A stretch of 64,000 nt of DNA from Pelosinus sp. (GTDB lineage Bacteria > Bacillota > Negativicutes > DSM-13327). Shown piece after piece: positions 1 to 7,543 of this stretch. The position numbers and the translations under genes are program-made. The stretch is taken from positions 1-64,000 of the forward strand of contig JARBUM010000006.1 of NCBI GenBank assembly GCA_029239675.1, read 5' to 3'. Positions within the stretch are counted from its first letter, which is position 1. Every line of letters starts with the position of its first letter. The notes under the pieces are model-generated. The model was not told where the DNA came from. It was given only the letters and a program-made list of their open reading frames with translations, and did no database searches.

Positions 1-672
1 GCATTCCATCACCAAAGCAACCAATTCATCAGCACTCAGCTTATCGTTAGTAGTGGCAACTAGCGCTTTTTGCATAAAGGCAAAAATAGCATCCTCCATA
101 TAGCCTAATGTATAGGCGTGCTCAGCATAAGCAGCCATTCCTTTTACGCCATAGGTAAGCAGTTCGCGTAATGAACGGACATCTTCGTTTTCAGTCGTCA
201 AAATTCCAACTGTGGCAGCCTTTTTATCAAATTCTGGCACATTGTCAGCAAACCACAGAGTGCTGTCATGAGAAGCTTCTGCTGCTCCATCAGCTGCGAA
301 CCAGTCAGTCAATCTCCGCCAGATGGATTTCGTGCTGTCATTTGCAGCTTCTACCTTTACACCAGCTTTTATTAAAGCAGCTTTCACGTTATCTCTTACG
401 AGCAGCGCTTGTTTTACGAGTATGATAAAGTAATCCTTATCAAAGTTAGCATTAGTAATGGTAGCAAATAAGCCTTCCATTATGAACTTATCAGCCTCTG
501 GTGTGGCAATTTTAGCCTGACGAGCCTCGAGTGCATAGACCGAAATCCCTTTTAGTGTGTACATGAGCAGGTCTTGGAGATTAGATACATCAGCCGTTTT
601 TCCGCAGACACCGCGCATGGTGCAGCCAGTACCTTGGGCTGTTTCTTGACATTGATAACAAAACATTGACAT
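1..672 (-). CDS. hcp: Hydroxylamine reductase / hybrid cluster protein, N-terminal part (cut by window edge)
   Basis: The first 224 residues of a hybrid cluster protein are visible; the rest lies beyond base 1. The start MSMFCYQCQET is characteristic. Cys5, Cys8, Cys17 and Cys23 reproduce the C-x2-C-x8-C-x5-C pattern that binds the proximal iron-sulfur cluster in anaerobe-type Hcp. Hcp is a cytoplasmic Fe-S/O enzyme linked to nitric oxide and hydroxylamine detoxification. I chose the ATG at 672 because a GGGGG ribosome binding site sits nine bases upstream; a second in-frame ATG lies at 666. No NO-responsive regulator gene is visible beside it. The identification is firm; completeness cannot be judged. 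Confidence 0.93.
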   Translation of the reverse strand, partial: MSMFCYQCQETAQGTGCTMRGVCGKTADVSNLQDLLMYTLKGISVYALEARQAKIATPEADKFIMEGLFATITNANFDKDYFIILVKQALLVRDNVKAALIKAGVKVEAANDSTKSIWRRLTDWFAADGAAEASHDSTLWFADNVPEFDKKAATVGILTTENEDVRSLRELLTYGVKGMAAYAEHAYTLGYMEDAIFAFMQKALVATTNDKLSADELVALVMEC

Positions 673-874
673 ATATTTTATCCCCCTTATATTGTGAAGT
701 GCTATTTAAATCTTCTGATGTTATTCTAGCGAAAACTGCATCGATTGACTGTGAGCAAAATCACATAAGGAAAAACAAATCAATTTATTCTGCAAGTACA
801 AATATAAAAAACCAGAGATGGTTCTTTTTGTCTTTTATAATTCAAAGAAAGCAGTCATCTAAAAAAATAAAGCG

Positions 875-902
875 AAGCAACAACCCCAAAAGGTTGTTGC
901 TT
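875..902 (-). terminator. Intrinsic terminator hairpin
   Basis: Arms 875-885 and 892-902 are perfect 11-bp complements with a six-base loop. On the minus strand a T-rich run follows within a few bases. It lies about 135 bases past the small membrane protein gene that ends at 1037 and probably insulates it from hcp. The rest of 673-1036 holds nothing else I can support. Confidence 0.65.
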
Positions 903-1036
903 CTTAAGCATTTCACATATTATTCGCCAATACACGTGATACGGTGATTACCTTCCCCCAAACTGATCCTTAACGCCACATCAGGGGAATTTGGGCAAAA
1001 AAAGCTATGATTGCAGTGGCGAGAAAGATTTAACAC

Positions 1037-1297
1037 CTATCTATAAGCTTGTATGAACTTTCCTATGCCAAAAGCAATTAACCCGTATGTTGTCCCCCAA
1101 AATATCCATGCATCTATATTCATAATGAAGGTCTCCGCATTTGTTGTTATAAATAAGAGAGGCAATAAAAAAGAAATGGCTGATGCGAGATATTTCCTTT
1201 TAGAAATAATGATAGATATCCCTAGAACTGCTGCTATAGCTGGCATGATTCCCATAGTAAGTAAGAATGGATTTATATCGATATAGTGATAAAGCAT
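1037..1297 (-). CDS. Small three- to four-helix membrane protein, function unknown
   Basis: This 86-residue protein is almost entirely hydrophobic. Likely membrane segments are residues 10-30, 37-52 and 60-80, separated by a short basic loop (SKRKY). A good GAGGAG site lies five bases before the ATG. Size and pattern recall the small DUF2651-type membrane proteins of Firmicutes, but I cannot confirm the family by eye. It appears monocistronic, with a terminator downstream at 875-902. No function can be inferred from the neighbours. Confidence 0.6.
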   Translation of the reverse strand: MLYHYIDINPFLLTMGIMPAIAAVLGISIIISKRKYLASAISFLLPLLFITTNAETFIMNIDAWIFWGTTYGLIAFGIGKFIQAYR

Positions 1298-1514
1298 GTG
1301 TACTCCTCTTTATTTACTTGAAAATAATATATACGCACCCATCTGGCATAATTATTTCTTCTTTTGTGTTGTAACTGTATTTTTATTAATTTATAAAATG
1401 TCACTGACTTTTTTCTTTACAACTAATCCGTAATTAGAATTAGAATACCAAGCTCTTCCATTTGAGCAGTTTACATTACCACATACAAGTTATTAACTTC
1501 TGTTACAAAAATAA

Positions 1515-1551
1515 AAATCCTGCACTGCTTATTATAAGCAATGTAGGATTT
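1515..1551 (-). terminator. Intrinsic terminator after the DUF255-like fragment
   Basis: Arms 1515-1531 and 1535-1551 pair over 17 bp with two G-T wobbles. On the minus strand a T-rich stretch (TTTTTATTTTT type) follows. It sits 20 bases past the stop of the truncated gene at 1572, so the broken gene keeps a terminator. Confidence 0.7.
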
Positions 1552-1571
1552 ACGCTATTTGGTCCTGACTA

Positions 1572-1769
1572 TCATAAACGAAAATTACTTTTATGAACGT
1601 GCCACCAATGGCAGGCATGATACCCTATACTAAGAAAAATTGGCTTGTCTTCTTTTTGAGCTTTCTCGAATGCTTCTGGCTCCCAAGCATACCAATCTAT
1701 TGGGTTATAGGCATGTGCTAACAGATATGGCGACTTCTGTTCTATCAACCTATTTGGTTTTTTATTCAT
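1572..1769 (-). pseudogene. Truncated thioredoxin-fold (DUF255 / YyaL, SPATA20-like) protein
   Basis: The 65 residues after the ATG at 1769 match the start of the YyaL/SPATA20 family (DUF255): [18 protein letters not shown] and KPIFLSIGY are its signature words. Full proteins are roughly 600-700 residues, so only the first tenth remains. The usual CHWC redox motif reads CHWW here, so the second active-site cysteine is lost. After that the frame runs into unrelated residues and a stop. A TTG at 1784 is an alternative start. Its leader is a near copy of the one before the MFS gene at 3974. I read this as a decayed gene remnant, though a short stable peptide cannot be excluded. Confidence 0.8.
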
Positions 1770-1800
1770 AATAAATACCCCCAAAATTCAGCTCCATGAC

Positions 1801-1854
1801 GTGGTATATTCATAATTAGTATGTACAAAAAAAATTCAATATTACACTAATACT
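1801..1854 (-). repeat. Duplicated leader element, copy 1
   Basis: These 54 bases align with 4003-4057 at roughly four bases in five, including a GTACATA core and a T-run after a degenerate hairpin. The likeness continues through the ribosome binding site to the start codon of each downstream gene (here the DUF255-like remnant, there an MFS transporter). The hairpin in this copy is poorly formed. It is probably a duplicated terminator plus 5-prime leader. Confidence 0.6.
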
Positions 1855-1881
1855 TATCGTCTTGCAGTAAAATTGACGTTT

Positions 1882-2082
1882 TTATATGCTTAAATATTTC
1901 CCCACAGAACCAGTATTTGTTGTTATTAAGGTATGTACTGATATGACTGATAAAATAGCAGGAATAATAAATATTTGTTGTATTTTCGCAAATCGCATTT
2001 TAGAATTTTTTACAGCCACAATAATTAGGTATATGAGCAGCAAATAAACCCATACAGGTGCATGTATTGCTATCTGCCAGAC
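1882..2082 (-). pseudogene. Small membrane protein remnant without a start codon
   Basis: An open stretch of 66 codons encodes a convincing two-helix membrane protein: HAPVWVYLLLIYLIIVAV, then a basic turn, then IFIIPAILSVISV. The HxPVWV start recalls the DUF1453/DUF6622 membrane proteins, a tentative match. An AGGGGAG ribosome binding site lies just before it, but no ATG, GTG or TTG exists between the upstream in-frame stop and the first codons; the codon after the site is GTC. The gene is either a remnant that lost its start or uses a rare start. It follows the isochorismatase-like gene on the same strand. Confidence 0.45.
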
Positions 2083-2115
2083 TTCTCTCCCCTTTTAATC
2101 ACTCCCTCGTCGCTA

Positions 2116-2158
2116 AATATTCTAATGGATATGCTTATAGCATATCCATTAGAATATT
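2116..2158 (-). terminator. Perfect 19-bp inverted repeat across the stop codon of the isochorismatase-like gene
   Basis: Arms 2116-2134 and 2140-2158 are perfect 19-bp complements with a five-base loop. The right arm is made of the last six sense codons, and the TAA stop falls in the loop. There is no T-run after it on the minus strand, so it may act as an mRNA-stabilising hairpin or weak terminator. Confidence 0.6.
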
Positions 2159-2707
2159 AGTACTGATAACTTTACAGTATTCATTATTCATATTTGCCAG
2201 TGATATAGCATGTACCTCTTCAGCACTATAAATATGTCCTTGATAATCTGGCTTTGCAAAGGTAAATGTTGCATCTTCAATTAAATATGTATTAAACCCT
2301 AGATTTCCCGCCATTCTGACAGTAGTTTCCACAGAATTATTGGTAATTACCCCAAATACCACCAAATCTACGCTTTTTCGTTCATTTAATACTGCCTCTA
2401 GATTTGTTCCTATAAATGCACTATTAACATGCTTAATAATTATTAGTTCACCAGCTATAGGGGCAACGCATTCTTTAAACTCACATCCAACAGAGTCGGG
2501 ACTATAAGTTGAATTAAGCTCTTTTGATTCATGCTTGGCGTGGATTACCTTTCTCCCAGATTGACGCCACGCTTGAATAATTATCCCCATATTATCTTCG
2601 GCTTTAGGATTATTTCGTTTCCCATACTTAGACCATTCTGGATTATCTATCGCTTTTTGAACATCAATAATGAGCAATACAGTTTCTTTAGGAAATTTTC
2701 TACTCAT
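2135..2707 (-). CDS. Isochorismatase-fold (cysteine hydrolase family) protein with Ser in place of the catalytic Cys
   Basis: The 190-residue protein has the isochorismatase fold: a strand with the catalytic Asp (VLLIIDVQKAI), a Lys in the middle, and the nucleophile region GVITNNSVETTVRMAGNLGF. In typical members this reads T-x-x-C-V; here Ser (codon TCT) replaces the nucleophilic Cys. A subfamily with this TNNSVE wording exists to my knowledge, so this may be natural rather than decay. Members hydrolyse small amides or vinyl ethers; the substrate is unknown. The ATG at 2707 has an AGGAG site eight bases upstream; a TTG at 2710 precedes it. Confidence 0.85.
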   Translation of the reverse strand: MSRKFPKETVLLIIDVQKAIDNPEWSKYGKRNNPKAEDNMGIIIQAWRQSGRKVIHAKHESKELNSTYSPDSVGCEFKECVAPIAGELIIIKHVNSAFIGTNLEAVLNERKSVDLVVFGVITNNSVETTVRMAGNLGFNTYLIEDATFTFAKPDYQGHIYSAEEVHAISLANMNNEYCKVISTNILMDML

Positions 2708-2801
2708 CAATCATTCTCCTACTTTTTTTAGAATTTACTACCAATTATTTTAGAAAATTCAACTCAGATCACACAGCCATACTTATCAAAGTATTATTTA
2801 T

Positions 2802-3974
2802 TTATTTATAAGGCTCCGTGGAGTAAGTCGCAAACAATATAAAGCCCAAGCTAACAACAATACCTCCCACACCGTACATAGTCGCATATCCCCAATATTC
2901 ACCGACAATTCCTAAAATCACCGCTCCAGTAGTAATTCCAACATCCATAAATGCAGTGAAAAAAGCAAGCGCACTAGCTCGTTCATGTGGCAATGTACTG
3001 TCAACCACAAAAGCATTCAAAGCAGGCATAAATGCGCCAAAGCCCAATCCGAAACATGCCCCGATAAGAACCAACAAATATAAACTTTGTAAAAACGGCA
3101 GCAAAAATGTTGCAATGGTCAACAGAATTAAGAAAGGAAGAATCACTTTACGCCGTCCATAGCGATCTGACAATTTTCCTGCTATGACGCGACTAATCAA
3201 CGTAAAAATCGCATACGTAGTAAAAAATATTCCAATATTGGCCAACCCTTGTTTTGGTGCATATACTGGCAAAAATGTTATCACTGCACCATACACTGTT
3301 GCCGCAGTAAAAAAAGTTAACGAAGCAACCAATACAGCCGGTTGGCGAGCAACCGTCCAAACACTTACCGTTTGTTTCTGGTTTTCTTCAGGCTTAATCT
3401 CATCCACAAAAAAAACGGTTAAAAAGGCGGCGCCAGCAGTAATGGTAGAGAAGAGAAACAACCTAGAAAAATCATGAGTACTTGCAATAATCATACTGCC
3501 CCAGGCCGGAAAAAGTGCCATCGCTACCACATTAGCAACACCGTAAACTCCCATGACTTCTCCTCGACGTTTAAGAGGCGCTAAATCCGCAACATAAGCA
3601 AACACGGCAGCTAAGTAACTTCCATGTGCAATTCCATGGAATACTCTCAGTAAATACAGAGGAACAATCTCTTGAACTTGGCTATAGATCGCAAATAGCA
3701 GTGCAAAGAGACCTGAGCCAAATAGCATCATCTTTTTGCGCCCATATCTATCAGCCAATTTACCAAAATAAGGACGTAATACAACAGATGACATTGTAAA
3801 AATACCCACAACTACGCCAATTTGACTCGTCGTCCCACCTAAATCTGCTACAAATTGAGGTATCGTGGGTAAGAGTAAATAGAAACTACCAAAATACAGA
3901 AAACTAGAAAGACAAACAAAAGTAAAATTTCTTGACAACAAACTGAATTCGCTCATTTTCTTCTTACTATCCAC
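2802..3974 (-). CDS. MFS transporter, probable drug/solute efflux pump
   Basis: A 390-residue major facilitator with about 12 hydrophobic segments. The signature GKLADRYGRKKMM follows helix 2 and is repeated in the second half as GKLSDRYGRRKVI, showing the two six-helix halves. Proteins of this kind export drugs or small molecules by proton antiport. The start is a GTG at 3974 after TTTGGAGGTG. The leader is a near copy of the one at 1801-1854. It lies alone between a small gene upstream and the isochorismatase-like gene. The substrate cannot be inferred. Confidence 0.9.
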   Translation of the reverse strand: MDSKKKMSEFSLLSRNFTFVCLSSFLYFGSFYLLLPTIPQFVADLGGTTSQIGVVVGIFTMSSVVLRPYFGKLADRYGRKKMMLFGSGLFALLFAIYSQVQEIVPLYLLRVFHGIAHGSYLAAVFAYVADLAPLKRRGEVMGVYGVANVVAMALFPAWGSMIIASTHDFSRLFLFSTITAGAAFLTVFFVDEIKPEENQKQTVSVWTVARQPAVLVASLTFFTAATVYGAVITFLPVYAPKQGLANIGIFFTTYAIFTLISRVIAGKLSDRYGRRKVILPFLILLTIATFLLPFLQSLYLLVLIGACFGLGFGAFMPALNAFVVDSTLPHERASALAFFTAFMDVGITTGAVILGIVGEYWGYATMYGVGGIVVSLGFILFATYSTEPYK

Positions 3975-4002
3975 AAAAACACCTCCAAAGTTGTTCCATT
4001 AA

Positions 4003-4057
4003 GTGGTATGTTCGCATTTAATATGTACAAAAAAAGTATCAGCATTACGCTAATACT
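4003..4057 (-). repeat. Duplicated leader element, copy 2, with intrinsic terminator
   Basis: The part at 4035-4057 forms a nine-base-pair hairpin with one wobble and a five-base loop, followed by seven T on the minus strand: a good intrinsic terminator. It starts five bases past the stop of the 38-codon gene at 4062. The remainder (GTACATA and downstream) matches copy 1 at 1801-1854 and leads into the MFS gene. A partial third copy is at 56370-56413. Confidence 0.7.
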
Positions 4058-4061
4058 CTAA

Positions 4062-4178
4062 CTATATTTTATTCAAATTTTCAAGTGTTCTCTCATTTAC
4101 TATATTACCAGTATTTAAAGCTGTTTTAGGTTCGATAAGCATTACATGTACATCTTGGTCTGCAACATGCACCTTCAT
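4062..4178 (-). CDS. Small protein of 38 residues, unknown
   Basis: An ATG at 4178 opens 38 codons with ordinary, hydrophilic protein-like composition; it includes VMLIEPKTALNTGNI and ends NLNKI. The same frame stays open upstream to a TTG, giving about 50 residues. A GGGGAG site lies 12 bases before the ATG. The best support is that a strong terminator begins five bases after its stop. A competing 18-codon Cys-rich frame starts four bases earlier with better spacing. I recognise no family; it may be a small protein or the tail of a lost gene. Confidence 0.45.
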   Translation of the reverse strand: MKVHVADQDVHVMLIEPKTALNTGNIVNERTLENLNKI

Positions 4179-4305
4179 CCATAGATTACACTCCCCATTA
4201 TATTTATACAATCTATATTAGAACATACGACATTTACTATTATATTCCTCTAATAATGAGTAGTTGTTCCTAAAATACTCTTTAGGTTAAGATTCTTCTC
4301 TGGGC

Positions 4306-4350
4306 TGATAATCCCCCTAGGATGTGCTAATCATCGTAGGGGGATTATCA
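4306..4350 (-). terminator. Perfect 14-bp inverted repeat after the UspA gene
   Basis: Arms 4306-4319 and 4337-4350 are perfect complements rich in a CCCCC/GGGGG core, with a 17-base loop. It begins ten bases past the stop of the universal stress protein. No T-run follows on either strand, so it is a transcript-end or stabilising hairpin rather than a textbook terminator. Confidence 0.6.
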
Positions 4351-4359
4351 ATTATCCAT

Positions 4360-4791
4360 CTATTTAACCACTAATACAGGACAAGGCGCATAATATAAAA
4401 CATAACTGCTTACGCTGCCCATCAGCAGCTGTTTTACAGCTCCCCGACCTCTGCTGCCCATGATGATTAAATCATAATTATTCTCCTGACAAAAATCCAC
4501 GATCAATTCGGTAGGCTCCCCTATTTCTAAAAAAGCCTCCGCCTTAAGGGTGTCAGGCACCTGCTTTAGGGCCTCATTCAAAATACCCCGTCCATCCTCT
4601 TTCATATCGCTTGGAATGTAACCGCCGGTGCTCACCTGTTCAAACGAGGAGACTTTTGAGGCGAGATCAGTCACATATAGCAATCCAATTTTGGCCTGGC
4701 AAAGCTCTGCCAGATATATCGCGTGCTCTAGCGCGCGCTTGGAATGCCCTGATCCATCAAAGGGCACTAATATTGAACAAAATTTCTTCAT
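4360..4791 (-). CDS. Universal stress protein UspA family
   Basis: A 143-residue single-domain Usp. It opens with the typical strand ILVPFDGSGHSKRALEHA and ends with the ATP-binding signature G-x2-G-x9-G-S (GSRGRG, then GSVSSY) and CPVLVVK. Such ATP-binding members form dimers and help survival under stress or growth arrest. A GGAGAGAGGGAT site precedes the ATG. It is transcribed after the HlyD/ABC-2 pair on the same strand with a 68-base gap, so read-through from that exporter operon is possible. Confidence 0.93.
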   Translation of the reverse strand: MKKFCSILVPFDGSGHSKRALEHAIYLAELCQAKIGLLYVTDLASKVSSFEQVSTGGYIPSDMKEDGRGILNEALKQVPDTLKAEAFLEIGEPTELIVDFCQENNYDLIIMGSRGRGAVKQLLMGSVSSYVLYYAPCPVLVVK

Positions 4792-4859
4792 ATCCCTCTC
4801 TCCTTCATCGATAATTCTCCACTTTATACCGTTTAAGTACTGATACCAATTTTTAAGAA

Positions 4860-6050
4860 TTAAGGCATATCCGTTACTGTCTCACGTTTTTCGGTAGCAG
4901 TAGCCTCTTGGGACAATAATACTTTGCGGTCATGATAAAAGCGTATACATACAATTACCGCAAGAATACCTGCGTAAATCATAAACCCGCCAAACTCCTG
5001 GGAAACCTCCATAAAGGATGCACCACGCAAAATGATGTCCCTGACAAGACGATACACCCAGACTAGGGGAAACGCATTAGACACGACATGTACCCACCCA
5101 GGATGAAGATCTAACGGGCCTGACATTCCGCCGAGAATAAAGCCTGCTGGCACAAACAAAATCATCCTGCTTGCAGCAACGCCTGGATTCGCTGCTCCCC
5201 AACCAAAGAGTATACACATAAAGCCATTGGATATCGCCAGCAGCAATATCGACAGCACTAATGTAAAAAAATTACCATTAAAGCTCAAATCGCCAATTAC
5301 TCGTAATAAAGCCAGGCCGACAATAAGGGCTACTGTCAAGCAGATAACATACGGAATCAGGCGCAACATTAGATCGAAAGGGCTTCCTTCCAAAAGTTGG
5401 GCATTCCATTTCCTTTCCAGGCGCAGGCGGGAAATCATGCCAATGGTCGCAAAAACCTGAAACATGGACGAAAAAAAGAATAAGAAGCCTAATGTTCCAT
5501 TATTACTAGAAGAACTATTTGGATTAAAAAGCAATCGTTCATTGAGGGAAATATTGTTCATAATCGCCGCTGTCTGTTCACCATTTAGACCAAGAGCCTG
5601 TATCTGAGGCAAACCAATCTTCTGATTTTGGACTGCAATAATTATATTGAGTGCTTCTTTAAGGTTGCCGCTTTGAGCATTATTGATATTATCATAAAAG
5701 ACACCAATATTATTGACGCCTTCACTATAGCGATTCTTCTCAAACCCGGCCGGAAGATAAATAACCGCAAGATAGCGATCCTGATATAAAAGTTTTTGGG
5801 GATCGGCAGGAACATTTAACACATCCTTGACCTTAATATAAGGGGACGTATTCATTTCTTCGATAAATTCATGGCTAAACTTAGAATTATCCAAATCAAT
5901 AACCGCAACTTTACCATCCTTAATATAGTTATCAGAACCTATCGCAGAAAATACCACAACCATAATGATGGCAATTATCAACGAAACTTTCGCGTACGGC
6001 ATACCTTTGCCCGAGAAGAAATAAGTAAGCTCATCTTTTAAGGAATGCAT
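4860..6050 (-). CDS. ABC-2 type permease (YhgE/ABC2_membrane_3-like), no ATPase nearby
   Basis: A 396-residue membrane protein with the ABC-2 exporter layout: one N-terminal helix (about 20-38), an extracytoplasmic domain of about 150 residues, then five or six helices from about residue 190, ending in a charged tail. Its start overlaps the end of the membrane-fusion gene by 20 bases, so the two are co-translated. Relatives such as YhhJ or YbhS work with a nucleotide-binding subunit, and none is encoded next to it. It probably exports a toxic or hydrophobic compound together with the HlyD partner. Confidence 0.88.
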   Translation of the reverse strand: MHSLKDELTYFFSGKGMPYAKVSLIIAIIMVVVFSAIGSDNYIKDGKVAVIDLDNSKFSHEFIEEMNTSPYIKVKDVLNVPADPQKLLYQDRYLAVIYLPAGFEKNRYSEGVNNIGVFYDNINNAQSGNLKEALNIIIAVQNQKIGLPQIQALGLNGEQTAAIMNNISLNERLLFNPNSSSSNNGTLGFLFFFSSMFQVFATIGMISRLRLERKWNAQLLEGSPFDLMLRLIPYVICLTVALIVGLALLRVIGDLSFNGNFFTLVLSILLLAISNGFMCILFGWGAANPGVAASRMILFVPAGFILGGMSGPLDLHPGWVHVVSNAFPLVWVYRLVRDIILRGASFMEVSQEFGGFMIYAGILAVIVCIRFYHDRKVLLSQEATATEKRETVTDMP

Positions 6051-7167
6051 CTTTTTTCACCTCAATCGTCATGCCCGGCAGTAAATTCTCTTCCGGCTGA
6101 ACATAAATCCTAACCTGAAATGCTGCAAGATCTGCTTGCCCTTTTTCACGGCTCATTTTCAAATCGGCAAAACCAGGGGCAGCTGTAATAATGCGAATGA
6201 TCCCATTGACGGCTTTCTTGTTAGCTACGGCGCTTCCAGTAACTTCATCCCCAGTTTTAATAGAGGAGGCTTGCTGTTCATCTAAATATATATCATAATA
6301 AAAACGTTTACTCTCCAGCAGAATAACTGGTGCATTTGGAGAAACCATTTCGCCTTGTTTAGCGATAATTTTTAGTATTTTTCCGTCTTCTGACGCTCTT
6401 AACGTTAGACGTTCTTTTTTGACCTGCAGCTCTTTAAGTTGTACAAGCATGTTCTGTTTTTGTTGCATAAGATTTTGGACACCATATTGGCTATTTCCCA
6501 AATCTTGACGTTGTTGATTAATTTCCGGCAAAGAGATATTGCTGGCACTACCACTAGCCAAAACCTGATCTCTTGCTGCTTCATTAGTTCCAGCAAGCAT
6601 TTTATCGAGCATCCGTTGTTGCTCTCCTACATTAGCGGTAGCAACATCAAGTGCCATCCGAGCACGGTCAAGTTCCGACTGGGAAATAGCCCCAGAAGCT
6701 ACCAATGCCTTATTACGGTTGTAAGTCAGCTGTTGATTTTCATAAGTAGCCTTTGCTGCATCAAGTGCCATTTTTTGCTGTTCGATTTGACGATAGGTCT
6801 GTAATTCATTGGTTGATGTTTTTGCATACCCAATCTGAATACTGCCATTCAACTGATTAATTTGAGCATCCATTTGGTTAATTTGCGTTTGCAGACGTTC
6901 TATGGCGAGGTCAACATCTACACTATCAAGAACCATAAGGATGTCACCTTTTTTGACCTCCTGTGACTCCTGCACCATTTCATTCACCAAACGTCCTCCG
7001 ACGTTTTCAAAAGCGATTTTAACCTGTTCAGCCGTTAAAATCCCTTCCTTTTTTTCCATTGCTATTGTGACAGCATCATTTCCTGTAAACACTAATACCA
7101 TACCGCCAACGAAAAGCAATACCAAAAATATAATTCCCATACGTAATGATTTTTCTTTTAAATTCAT
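6031..7167 (-). CDS. HlyD-family membrane fusion (periplasmic adaptor) protein
   Basis: About 378 residues: an N-terminal anchor helix (about 10-28), a lipoyl-like half motif (VQESQEVKKGDILMVLD), a long coiled coil (about 80-260) rich in Gln, Asn and Leu, the second lipoyl half (GKILKIIAKQGEMVSPNAPV) and a beta-barrel end. These proteins bridge an inner-membrane exporter to the outer envelope, which suits a diderm Firmicute. Three ATGs lie in a row at 7173, 7170 and 7167; the AGGAG spacing favours 7167. A MarR operator stands about 70 bases upstream. Confidence 0.92.
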   Translation of the reverse strand: MNLKEKSLRMGIIFLVLLFVGGMVLVFTGNDAVTIAMEKKEGILTAEQVKIAFENVGGRLVNEMVQESQEVKKGDILMVLDSVDVDLAIERLQTQINQMDAQINQLNGSIQIGYAKTSTNELQTYRQIEQQKMALDAAKATYENQQLTYNRNKALVASGAISQSELDRARMALDVATANVGEQQRMLDKMLAGTNEAARDQVLASGSASNISLPEINQQRQDLGNSQYGVQNLMQQKQNMLVQLKELQVKKERLTLRASEDGKILKIIAKQGEMVSPNAPVILLESKRFYYDIYLDEQQASSIKTGDEVTGSAVANKKAVNGIIRIITAAPGFADLKMSREKGQADLAAFQVRIYVQPEENLLPGMTIEVKKDAFLKR

Positions 7168-7238
7168 CATCATGCTCCTAATTTAATAATTTTCAAATTG
7201 TTATAAAAAATATAATGCCATATTTTTTCGCCTTATAA

Positions 7239-7250
7239 TTAGTCGACTAA
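7239..7250. promoter_or_regulatory. MarR operator in front of the exporter genes
   Basis: A perfect 12-bp palindrome, TTAGTCGACTAA, about 70 bases before the HlyD gene. Nearly identical palindromes occur at 7495-7506 and 8058-8069, the last beside the marR start. No other copies were noticed in the window. The site is well placed to repress the hlyD-permease operon. Confidence 0.75.
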
Positions 7251-7494
7251 CTACTTGCTTATTGTTTCCCTCCCCCACTAATATTTAATTTCTACAATAT
7301 TTTTCTTTGATTATTAGAATGTTATATCCCCAAGGCATGCTGATAAATCGGAGGGCACTAATGCACTCCTCTTTTATCACGATTCCTACATAATGTAATT
7401 CCTTGCCAATCCCAATCCGTACCATCGAGATTATGTATCTAAACACAGGATTATTCTTCATAATCATTATTGAACTAATTCTATGTCCATATAG

Positions 7495-7506
7495 TTAGTC
7501 GGCTAA
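7495..7506. promoter_or_regulatory. MarR operator, middle copy
   Basis: TTAGTCGGCTAA, an 11-of-12 match to the site at 7239, lies 38 bases beyond the end of the marR gene. The 7174-7543 gap holds only these two sites and a 60-codon open frame (7285-7467) without a ribosome binding site, which I do not call. Confidence 0.65.
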
Positions 7507-7543
7507 TCACATATCCATAGTTCTTCTCTTCATTGTACACAAA

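Noticed and set aside
666-947. 93-codon plus-strand frame
   Set aside because: No ribosome binding site, no protein-like pattern, and it covers a minus-strand terminator; likely chance.
7285-7467. 60-codon minus-strand frame between the MarR operators
   Set aside because: No ribosome binding site and no recognisable fold; the region is better read as regulatory spacer.
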